A program made the position numbers and the translations under genes. Source: Athripsodes cinereus (Eukaryota > Arthropoda > Insecta > Trichoptera > Leptoceridae). From it: a stretch of DNA of 64,000 bases. This document shows, piece after piece, positions 22,926 to 32,065 of the stretch. Below the pieces are notes generated by a model, which saw only the letters and a program-made list of their open reading frames with translations, ran no database searches and had not been told where the DNA came from. Within the stretch, counting starts at the first letter, position 1; every line of letters begins with the position of its first letter. The DNA is taken from assembly GCA_947579605.1 (NCBI GenBank), contig OX388307.1, forward strand, positions 7,975,237-8,039,236. Reading direction: 5' to 3'.

Positions 22926-24605
22926 TCTTAAAAACAACACTGTACAAGTTTGATGGGATGTGTATAAAATTATTCGCTTAAAACTTGCCCAAAGAATGAG
23001 ATGTAAACTGACATATAAACAAATATACGAATGGATTAAAATATTTATATAATTTGTACTCACTACACGAAGTCATATTATTTATCCATGTATTTGTAAC
23101 AATAATATTACGTACGTCGTATGGATTATTGTATTTTATTACCATTGCTGCTAAATTGAATGTAATTTATTACATCTTGTGGGAAAGTAAACATGAAAGC
23201 ATGAGTATCTATTTGAAATGATGAATGTATGCACAAGTATTTTCATTTCGTCAATGTTATTAATATTATTGGTTGTTATATTTGACATGAATGGATGTGG
23301 TTTTTATCATTTTTTATGAATGTATTAAGATTACAGAAGACTAAAAAAGCGCGTGAAAAGGATGAGAACTGGCAAACACGGCCAAGAGAAAGGCTGCTGA
23401 AAGCATTACTGCACTAAAATCAAACAACTATGATTATCAAATCTTTAAAATATGTACGTGCTATAAGAGATAGTAAGTTACAGAAGCGAATATGCAAATA
23501 CAAGAGTTGATGGTATTCGATCATTTCTGTCTATCCAAAAATTGAAACTGTAGAATAGTTTGCATTAAAGATCTTTAAGACGTGATCTTTATGAAAAAAT
23601 ACACACAACACACGTTTCGAATGAATTGCTAGAAATAAAAAAAAGAAATAAACCTTAAATTTAATTTTTATCAATTTAAATTAGAGAAAATTATTTCAAA
23701 TATTTTCATCTAACTTACATCATGTTTAAATACAATCATAAAAATCTGAATTCAGTTAATGTCAGTTAAATTAGGATATAACGATTACTTTCATTGGATA
23801 AAAAAGTAATTATGTTCAATAACTGGTGCAGAAAGTGTTATATTATTTATTTAAATATTGTTGTGAATTATTTGTCATAACAATAATGTGTATTAAATTA
23901 AAATGAAATTAACATAATCACAGTAATGAGTAATGGCAATTTAATAATGGAAGCGAATTTATGGAAAGCAGCGTTATAAATAATAATTATAGTAATGTAC
24001 ATAATATTATACTCTAGGTAACTGGGAGTTAACGATTAATGGATTAATGAGATAATTAATATTATCATACTGAAACGTTTACTTTCGTTAAAAACAGTTT
24101 CCGTTAAATAAATTCCGTTATTTCTTCTGAGGGAAGGGAAGGGGATCCTATTTTTAACCATCGCAGGTAAGTACTGTTTTTTATTAAAAAGTCCAAAAGC
24201 ACTTTATTTTTTTTAACTCCTTAATTTTTCATGCTGGGATTTATTGTAATTGTATTGTATACCCGTATGGACCAAGTGAAGAAGGACATGAACTGTGACA
24301 CATACGTAGAATTATTAATAAAATTTAAAGAATAATATCACATGCCAAAAAAAAGTCCAAACTACAATTTTAATGCATAGTTTCAGAAGAGTATGCCCAA
24401 ATAAAAATGTTCGCAAATGTCTCTTTTTGAATATGCAACAACGATATATGGGTTTTGTTTCAAGGCATGCTTTGCATATGTGCTTACATGGAAGACACAT
24501 CACTGTCAAGCAGGTATGTCAATGCAAATCAAAACATTAAATAAATTGTTACGAATAATACTCAATCATAATATCTATGTGTAAATACAATAAGAAAATT
24601 AAAAT
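22926..24605. other. AT-rich DNA, no gene seen
   Basis: 1.7 kb with no gene or element recognised. The frame 24315-24509 (-) is AT-driven. Confidence 0.45.
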
Positions 24606-24609
24606 GAAA

Positions 24610-24727
24610 CAAAATATATTGTAACACCACTGGTGACTTTATTGATTTGTGAGTTGGCTTTCGAAAGCTTCGGCTCTCATCGTCTTGCACATTAATAAAG
24701 TCACCAGTGGAGTCACCACATATTTTC
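24610..24727. mobile_element. Small inverted-repeat element (MITE-like)
   Basis: The ends pair over about 35 bp with a few mismatches. The best part is CCACTGGTGACTTTATT at 24627-24643 against its reverse complement at 24694-24710, with a further AATAT...GTGAC/GTAAC layer outside. The interior (GAGTTGGCTTTCGAAAGC, CTCTCATCGTCTT) recurs in diverged form at 61676-61722, which supports a dispersed family. No transposase. TSD not clear. Confidence 0.6.
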
Positions 24728-24861
24728 AAGAAAAACATCTTTCATCTTTTAGGACTAAGATAAGAAAATGAAACATGTTTCTCTCGATTCCTAATAAATA
24801 TATAAAAAATATAGATATATTTCATATTAGAGATTAGAGCTGAAAATAGAGAAGAATGATC

Positions 24862-25255
24862 ATGATGATTCTGGATGATTTTGTTTTGATGCCGTTTAAC
24901 AGTCCCTAGACCGTGTCAAAAGCGCCAGTGAAGAGTGCAGTTTTCAATTTGCTTCTGAAGCTGGTCTGATTGTCTATCAATGGCACCGGAAGGCGATTCC
25001 ACGTAACCGCCCCAACAACACCAAAAGCCCTCTCATAGACTTACCGGCTCTATTGAGCTGAGTAAGTCTATTCACAGCCAGTTCCGAAGAGCGCAGAGGT
25101 TTTCTAACGTTCAAGTCAAGGGGACAAAGCTCTGTGAGGCACGATGGTGCCATTTTGTTTATAGCCTTGTAGACTAAAAGGCATGTTATGATTTTCACCC
25201 TTTCCTCTACCCTCAGCCAGTGTAATCGTTCTAGGAGAATGGAGAAGAAAATCGT
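24862..25255 (-). pseudogene. CR1/L2/Rex-like LINE C-terminal fragment, frameshifted
   Basis: The minus-strand frame encodes LHWLRVEERVKIITCLLVYK, AINKMAPSCLTELC, RSSELAVNRLTQLNRAGKS, and then continues in another frame as YERAFGVVGAVTWNRLP and TSFRSKLKTALFTGAF to a stop at 24906-24908. LHWLPVxxR, KAIxxxAPxYL, RAFxxxxPxxWNxLP and FKxxLKTxLF are the known C-terminal landmarks of CR1/L2/Rex-type LINEs. The frame changes near 25036. The 3' end region recurs at 52000. Upstream RT and endonuclease parts are absent. Confidence 0.8.
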
Positions 25256-25359
25256 TGCATACCAATCCAATAAATTGTAGCTCATTATAATTTTTACTTG
25301 CTCTTGGAACGTAGGTACTATGTACAATATAATTAAATGTAACTTGCAATACATGATGA

Positions 25360-26645
25360 TAAAAATTAACGACTAACAGGAAACGAAGTTCACAATTTTG
25401 TTAACGGTTAAACGATTAACTTATTTTATTTTTGATTAACGTTACACAACTGTGCTAGGTAGAAATGCAGTATTATAATGCATAAAATAATTTAATATTA
25501 ACTATGTATGTATTAAAACTTGATATTACACTTGGTTAGTTAGTTATAGTTTGAGTGCAGCTTCCAGAGTTACCAGTATGCGGTGGTAAGACCAGTAACT
25601 TACTTTGGACGCCTGGGGTGAGACGGCGGCGCTCACGTCTAATCTAAATTAGAGAAGCCTTTAATACGAGAAGGTTCTACAACTACAAACTAATTTCTAA
25701 CACTCCATGAAACGCATAGGCAACGACTCAAAATACATCTATTTTTCCAAAAATTTTAATAATCCGTCAAGTTTTAGGACCATCATTTCAAATATATCCT
25801 TTTATGTTTTGCATGGGTTTATTGATTTAATAAATCATAATTTTGTAAAACAATCATATTTGACAACTTTTTATTATTACTTTCATCATTTGGAGAAAAA
25901 TATTTTAGAGTTGCATTACACATTACAATGTTAAATATTAAATTCAATATGTTCAAAGGAAAAAGTATACTGATTTCTAAAACTTTATTATATTTTAACG
26001 AATTTTTTCAACATTCCATCCTTAACAAGTGATCTATGTTTTAATGTAAGTATTAAAAGAAGAATTTCAATCCAGGCATTGGTGTATTTTGGAGACGCTT
26101 AATGTTATGATAATTGAACAAAAGTGATAAATTTTGAAAGACGGATTTAATAACTAACATATTTTTGTCCCTTATTATATTTATCACATGTATTAAGAGT
26201 CGTGTTCTGCACGTAAAATCTTTGTATACCACGATTGCATGTCATAAGGTGTTAAAATAATCTGTATCAATACTGTATAAGCTGTTTTCCATCTACACAA
26301 TTTTATCTCGTTTTCATAATCTGTACATTATAATAATTATTTGCATTAGTGTTTTACAATGATTATACAAGAAGAGTTCTATGTGAAGTTGATAAATGGT
26401 GAAATGAATATTAATATTATGTATATTATTATATATATGTATTGCAAATCAGTTGATTAATTAAAATGCGAAATGTCTGACATGTTGCAGGTGCACTAAA
26501 ATAACTTTATCTATTTCCCCGAAGCTTATTTGGATAAATTGGAATAAATCACATATTTCTCACTCTCTAATCACTCTCTATGTATTGGTTAAATTTGATG
26601 TAAGTATTATTTATACTATATTGCACAAATGCAGTAGACAGCGGA
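25360..26645. other. AT-rich DNA, no gene seen
   Basis: A GC-richer patch at about 25580-25650 (GGACGCCTGGGGTGAGACGG) has no clear frame. The 75-codon frame at 25707-25934 (+) is AT-driven and motif-free. Confidence 0.4.
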
Positions 26646-26649
26646 GTAT

Positions 26650-26700
26650 AACTTGAAGTAATTAACATGCAAAACGTCCTCTCCGTGCCTTACACTAAAA
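26650..26700 (-). mobile_element. SINE-T fragment
   Basis: Only the GGCACGGAGAGGACG/TTTGCATGTTAATTAC block is kept (minus strand). Confidence 0.5.
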
Positions 26701-27150
26701 ATTACATAAGTATAAGCATACTTATAATAAATACAATTTTCACAACTCAATTATCGTAGACTTCTCATACTCAATTATTTATAATGAACATTTTAACTCT
26801 AGATCATTTTTTTATACATAGAATACAAATATTTTGCAAACATTAAATTGGAAATTTGATATTTCAGCTATAGCAGTAATTAAAATAATTATCAGAAAGC
26901 ACTAACGGTATTTTAACAGAGGAATAGCAAATAATGTATGTACTTTGTACCTACATACAGAGAGATAGGCAGCTTTATAGAATCAAATAAAACCTACAAT
27001 AATTGTAATGTGTTCAAATTTGCATTTCGACTATCAAAGTGTAATATTGCTAGATGCGACATTAAATTCTGTATTTTCGTCAGTCTGAGTCAGAAAGAAT
27101 TCCATGAAATTCAAAGTTGACCAACATAAAGTGTTTTATTTTGAAAAATA
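26701..27150. other. AT-rich DNA, no gene seen
   Basis: No supported feature. Confidence 0.4.
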
Positions 27151-27152
27151 AT

Positions 27153-27318
27153 TTACTACTACTACTACTACTATACCATCACGGCATATCCCACAAGTGG
27201 GGTAGCCAGCAGATCAGCTGCATGTAAGAAACATGCAAACTGTCCTCTTCGTGCCAATATAAAATCAAGACATTCAGGATGGGTGGCAAGCCTCATCGCT
27301 GAATTTAAGATGTAATTT
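27153..27318 (-). mobile_element. SINE-T 3' half, young copy with (TAG)n tail
   Basis: On the minus strand it starts in the AAATTCAGCGATGAGGCTTG block, runs through CACCCATCCTGAATG, GCACGAAGAGGACAG and CATGTTTCTTACATG, and ends TGTGGGATATGCCGTGATGG, TATAG and seven or so TAG units. It is nearly identical to the 38.8-kb copy over the shared part, so both are recent. 5' truncated. Confidence 0.9.
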
Positions 27319-27416
27319 AAATTTTGTATATTGTATTAATTTTTGTATATGAGTGTTATATTTTTGTTAATTGTGTCGGCATTAACTTTGTAACACTTCA
27401 TTTTAAATTATCAAAG

Positions 27417-27609
27417 AAAATAAATATTTAATATTTTTTGTTTTGTGTTACTTTTGAGTAAGACTAACGCACGACCGGTTTCGCGGACTCCGAGTTCGCA
27501 TCATCAGTATATCAGCACCTGATGATGCGAACTCGGAGTCCGCGAAACCGGTCGTGCGTTAGTCTTACTCAAAAGTAAGACAAAACAAAAAATAGTAAAT
27601 ATTTATTTT
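27417..27609. mobile_element. Near-perfect hairpin (foldback) element
   Basis: Arms 27417-27507 and 27519-27609 (91 bp) are reverse complements with about two mismatches, around an 11-bp loop. The inner 65 bp of the arm is GC-rich (CACGACCGGTTTCGCGGACT) in an AT-rich setting; the outer part is AAAATAAATATTTA. Non-autonomous inverted-repeat element; superfamily not determined and no unambiguous TSD. Confidence 0.85.
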
Positions 27610-27840
27610 ATTTGATAAGTTATATTTTTGATTCACGAATTGATTCATTGAAAAAAAAAAGAAGTACAATTGCAGCACTTATTTTTGAAGCGTTCCACAA
27701 TATTGTGTGACTTTACATTATATACCATAGACATAATTATATTGGTTATTGCTTAACTTTTGTTTTATTTGCAGAATTTAAAGACTATGTGTCAATCAAA
27801 TATACATTGTGTAATTTTGGTTCTCCATTTGAGATAACAT

Positions 27841-28083
27841 AACATGTATAGACAATTTACACAGACCGAGCTAGTCCCAAACTACGATATGAATCTTGTA
27901 TTATGGTACTAACGCGACGATACACATATATACAATGCACTGAACACATACCTATACATGTAACACCCAGACCCAGGACAATTTGAAAAAGGTCATTCTT
28001 TATTTTGCCCTGGCCGGGAATCGAACCCGGGACCTCGTGACTCAAAGGCAAGTGAGTTAGCCTCCGCGCCACACCGGTAGCCA
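27841..28083 (-). mobile_element. SINE-B, tRNA-headed, full length
   Basis: Begins at 28083 (minus) with TGGCTACCGGTGTGGCGCGG, an A-box-containing tRNA-like head. The B-box GGGTTCGATTCCCGG comes about 60 bp in. The body has GTCCTGGGTCTGGGTGTTAC and TACCATAATACAAGATTC, and ends GACTAGCTCGGTCTGTG, TTGTCTATACATG. Pol III boxes and 3' body together identify a SINE. It is the reference copy for five other SINE-B pieces in this window. Confidence 0.9.
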
Positions 28084-28864
28084 AATATATGTCGCAGATG
28101 TATGATCGGTTTTGTCATCCGCGTGTTGTGTCCAATTACAGTTTTTCAATTTTCAGTAAATATTCAAAATATGTATATTTATACCCAATCCAATGTTCAG
28201 AATATACTTGTTCTAGTAACATTGCATGCATAGTTCATATTGTGATTATTAATACATACATAGAGCACTGTATGTACGAAAATAGAGTAACTCGGTGCTT
28301 GCAAAATGTACGTATGAATATGATTGTAGGATTGTATGTACCAACTCATATTGCATAATGCTAGTAGTGCATCACATTGAATATTAATATCACCAACTCA
28401 GGTGAACGCTACGTAATCACATGTAGTAGATATATCTGCATGATAATAAATGTCTGTACATAAAGTGTTTCATAGTCTGAAATATATCATTTCATACTGT
28501 TTTATATCATCATTATATTTGCATGCACAATAGTAATATCAGATAACGGACCGGTAATCATTGGTATGAAAAAGAGTCAAGTAAAAATTATAGGAAGGTA
28601 TATAAAACTCAATTTAAATAAAATCATCTAATGTACATACTGCGATTAGCTCGAATTTTTATATCGCAATAATATCAGCTTGGTAAATGATATAAAATCA
28701 TTAAAATGATCAAAATTGATATGACTTAATTAATACTCTACTGAAATACACAAATTGGATGAAGCATCTCCGATAAATGTACAAACCACGATACTTTTAT
28801 TTCATTGTGGAACAAAGTGAAGGATATATAAAACATCTTTGTGGAGTACCTTAATTTTTTCATG
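28084..28864. other. AT-rich DNA, no gene seen
   Basis: The 89-codon plus frame 28089-28358 has no domain signature. No repeats assigned. Confidence 0.45.
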
Positions 28865-28868
28865 TCTT

Positions 28869-29020
28869 TTGTCTTGTAAAATGCTCATGTTCATGTCCAA
28901 GTGTCTTGTCAAATGCTAATGTTCATGTCCAAGTGTCTTGTAAAATGCTCATGTTCATGTACATGTGTCTTGTAAAATGCTGATGTTCATATCCAAGTGT
29001 CTTGTAAAATGCTGATGTTC
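28869..29020. repeat. 32-bp minisatellite, about 4.75 units
   Basis: Units at 28869, 28901, 28933, 28965 and 28997, each exactly 32 bp and beginning GTGTCTTGTAAAATGC with small substitutions. The last unit runs straight into GTAAAACATCACG of the SINE-T copy at 28997-29167, and the unit start matches the SINE-T internal block GTGTCCTGTAAAAGGC. The array therefore looks like an amplification of SINE-T interior sequence. Confidence 0.9.
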
Positions 29021-29167
29021 GTAAAACATCACGAATAAAACATTTAACATCTTCAACTCAGCGTTGAGGAAGACCTTTCATTCTGAGCATCTAATTTTTT
29101 TAAATAGAGAGAACGTCTTCAATTAGTCCACTGGCCACTACACTTTTGAGGACGCCTTGATGGTATA
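28997..29167 (+). mobile_element. SINE-T copy, 5' end expanded into minisatellite
   Basis: From TTGTAAAATGCTGATGTTCG through TAAAACATCACG, TCTTCAACTCAGCGTTGAGG and GTCCACTGGCCACTACACTT to the 3' end GATGGTATAAATG. The middle is diverged but the order is intact. Confidence 0.65.
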
Positions 29168-29545
29168 AATGTTATAAGATGAGTATGTATAATTGCAATT
29201 GATAAAGTTGGTGATGAAATCACTAGCAAAACTATTCTTTATGTTTTGTGCATTGACGATAAGCGAGTGAAATAATAATACAATATTGTTAGTCTCACGA
29301 TAATAATAACTAAGATTTATTTCTACGAGCTTAAAAGGAACAACCAACGCCCAGCACCAACAATCAATCATACAATATTTGATTACAGATATTATTCATC
29401 TATCATACAGCTAGATAAAGCTATCAAGATATGCAATCAAATATGCTAATAAGAAAAATCAATAAATATTACGTGTTGAATTAAATACAAAAAACAGCAC
29501 AAAGCCTATATCAAATAAAAAGAATCGTTAAATAGTAGATAAATT
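29168..29545. other. AT-rich DNA, no gene seen
   Basis: No supported feature. Confidence 0.4.
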
Positions 29546-29702
29546 TTATTTTGTGAGCTTTTTTCGCTACCGTGGAGCGTCCACCATTAACGAGTGTTAA
29601 TCTAAAACTTTTAGATTAACGCTCTAAACAGTTTTAGATTAACGCTCGTTAATGGTGGACGCTCCACCGAAACCGCAGTAGCGTAAAAAGCTCACAAAAT
29701 AA
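29546..29702. mobile_element. Foldback element with partly asymmetric arms
   Basis: Outer ends TTATTTTGTGAGC... and ...GCTCACAAAATAA are complementary. Inner arms 29572-29608 and 29631-29667 (37 bp, including GTGGAGCGTCCACCATTAAC) match with one mismatch. The right arm carries about 10 extra bases (CGAAACCGCA region, 29668-29677) missing from the left. The centre holds an extra partial copy of the arm end (TTTTAGATTAACGCTC). Non-autonomous; superfamily unknown. Confidence 0.8.
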
Positions 29703-30450
29703 CAACTACATAGTAATCTAAAATCTTATCAATATGTCTAGAAATTGTTATATAGGTAGTTAATGCCGAAATAAACAAAGTAGTAAATTTTATTTCTTTT
29801 AACAAATATTCTAGAAAATAGTCACACTATTTTTTACGATTAAAAGACAAATTTCTATTTATTAAACCTATTACTGCTATAGAATTTCACGGTTGTGTTA
29901 TATTATGTAGAATATTATTTAGAATACTTTAGAAGATGGAGGTAGCGGTAGTAGGATTGTCGAATGCTCGGGAAATGTATAGCAGAAACACTGAGAAAAT
30001 TAGTTTTTTTTAATATTTAACTTTGGGATTTTTAGTTTCACAACAGTGATTCGTACTGACTCAGTATACAGTTTCTTTACAAGTATTATAGGAAAACTAT
30101 GTATGTACATAATATGACATTGCGTATTGATAAAATTAAAGAGATATATTTTTGTATATTTTTAACAAACAGCCAAAAGGCGTCTATGGCTCCTCTGTGT
30201 CGCTGAATGACTGCAAGATACGATAAAGTGATACAATTATTATACATTAAATATCATTTATTATCTCTGTATGCATATTATTTATTGTTTAACATAAAAC
30301 TGTTTTCCTTCGGGCTGATATTGTGTACCTACACATCCTACACTCGCTCTCATTTAACAGGAGTTTTGCACCTTTCAACGAAAATAAATATGAATAAATT
30401 CCATATTCGAAATTCAAAAATGATAGTAAAATAAAATAATAAGACATATT
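29703..30450. other. AT-rich DNA, no gene seen
   Basis: Frames 30207-30434 (+) and 30289-30477 (-) overlap and neither has a motif. Confidence 0.45.
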
Positions 30451-30454
30451 ATAC

Positions 30455-30605
30455 AAAGACAATCCACACAGATCCACTTTGTCCCAAATTAAGACATGAA
30501 TCTTGTATTATGGGTACTATATATGTCGACAATACACGGCATATACAATGCACCTAACACATACATATACATAGCACCCAGACCTTGGAGATGTGTAGGG
30601 CAGGA
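30455..30605 (-). mobile_element. SINE-B copy without its head
   Basis: On the minus strand AAGGTCTGGGTGCTATGTAT, CATTGTATATGCCGTG, GTACCCATAATACAAGATTC and CAAAGTGGATCTGTGTGG follow the SINE-B body to its 3' end. The tRNA-like head is replaced by unrelated sequence. Confidence 0.75.
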
Positions 30606-30807
30606 AACAGAATGGTGTTATATTTTTCTACAATTAGTTAAAAATGCAAGTGTTCAATGCTAATAGCTGATACTGGTAAGCAAAGATCAGGGTACAACTT
30701 AATTCTATTACATTTATATAATTTTTTATATATTTACGTTGACATTGATCTTGATATGAGTGTTTTTTGTTATTGTTTTAATATTTGTTTAATTAAAAAA
30801 TAAAGTT

Positions 30808-31006
30808 TTCGAGTGTCCTGTAAAGGGCAGGTGTTCGAAAAAATTAAGACATTTTGATCTTAAATTCAGCGATGAAGTTTGCCACCCATCCTGAATGTTT
30901 GATTTTATATTGGCAGGGAGAGGACAGTTAGTATATTTATTATATGCAGCTGGTCTACTGGCTACCCCAGTAGATGGGATTTGCCGCGATGGTATAGTAG
31001 AAGTAA
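30808..31006 (+). mobile_element. SINE-T copy, nearly complete
   Basis: Begins GTTTTCGAGTGTCCTGTAAA and keeps AAATTCAGCGATGAAG, TTGCCACCCATCCTGAATG and GCTGGTCTACTGGCTACCCC. It ends ATTTGCCGCGATGGTATAGT. The first 50 bp of the full-length form are missing. Confidence 0.85.
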
Positions 31007-31526
31007 GTATACTCCCATATAAACACAAAAAAATCACGTAAAGAAATTTTAATCTCATGAATAAATTAGAGGAATATATATTTTGTATAAGAAAACAGTC
31101 GATGTATAGATAACAGTCTATAATAAAAAAATCAATACCTTACAACTATATCTTCTCACCAAATTTCTCATTTACCCAGTTACTGAGGTACATAAGGATT
31201 CTTCGAACGTTTTTGCAAATTTGAATTTTCATAGTACCTACCTATTTTGTGGTAAAATCGTGAGTATGGTGAAATGAATTCTGTATTCGAATTGTTTTAG
31301 AACACTGCAAAATTGACATTATAAAGGACGATTCACATTTCACACTACTGGTTTTTCAGAAGCCCGTGCATATAATTATTAAATATTGTAGGAAGCCGGT
31401 CACTATCAAGTCTATACAGGTACATAAATCAATATTTATGAAAAGTTCATAAACAACGTCTTTCGGGTCGGTACTTAAGATCGTTTTGTGTTTCATATAT
31501 TTATATGAATTTAGTTATCTATATTC
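31007..31526. other. AT-rich DNA, no gene seen
   Basis: No supported feature. Confidence 0.4.
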
Positions 31527-31804
31527 ATATGAATTAAGAAAACAGATTAAGATGGTACGGAAGCATTTTGAGACTACCACAGGATAATATGATCAAAAGG
31601 ACAATGGACGTAGAAGTAGGACCCAGAAGACCAGGCAGACCAGTGACCACCTGGATGCCCACAATTGCCAGGAACCTGAGGGAGGCAGAGCTGTGTTCGG
31701 AGGATGCAGGGGACCGGAAAACTTGGAAGATGAAGACTAGGAGAGCCGACCCCAAATAAATGGGATAAAGGCGAGGGCGAAGAAGAAGAAGATATGAATT
31801 AAGA
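31527..31804 (+). pseudogene. LINE-P C-terminal fragment with 13-bp TSD (copy 3)
   Basis: The insert is 31540-31791. The frame from 31538 to the stop at 31757-31759 encodes ENRLRWYGSILRLPQDNM, then MDVEVGPRRPGRPVTTWM and KTWKMKTRRADPK; a GAAGAA tail follows. It is flanked by ATATGAATTAAGA at 31527-31539 and 31792-31804. It is the longest of the three young LINE-P copies. The RWYG...GRPVTTW...DRKTW spacing is that of the C-terminal region of non-LTR retrotransposon proteins. No stop codons interrupt it. Confidence 0.92.
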
Positions 31805-31872
31805 TAACCCAATTAAATTCTGTTCACCAGTCTTCAAGTTCACAACTGCATAGATTTCCTACTCTTTTAAGT

Positions 31873-32065
31873 AGTTATCGAGTGTCCTGTAAAAAGCAGG
31901 TTTTCGTAAAACATCACGATTGAGACACTAAAAATCTTCCGTTCAGCGATGAGATACGCCATCCATCCAGAATGTCTTAACATTTTATTGACACGTAAAA
32001 TACGAAGTCTTACATGTTTATTACATGCAGTTAGTCCGCCGGCAATCCATCGGTAGAATATTTTT
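31873..32065 (+). mobile_element. SINE-T copy
   Basis: TTATCGAGTGTCCTGTAAAA, TTTTCGTAAAACATCACG, TCAGCGATGAGATACGCCAT, TCCAGAATGTCTTAAC, CATGTTTATTACATGCAG. It ends in a decayed 3' segment ATCCATCGGTAGAAT. It follows the 30.8-kb copy by 0.9 kb in the same orientation. Confidence 0.8.

Noticed and set aside
27417..27609. microRNA precursor
   Set aside because: Arms of 91 bp with almost no mismatches are far longer and more perfect than a pre-miRNA; a foldback element fits better.
28004..28083. tRNA gene on the minus strand
   Set aside because: A- and B-boxes are present, but the unit continues into a 3' body that is repeated elsewhere (17215, 30455, 53858) and the acceptor stem does not close cleanly. 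It is the head of SINE-B.
28869..29020. CRISPR-like array
   Set aside because: The 32-bp units are contiguous with no spacers, and the setting is an insect genome. It is a minisatellite.
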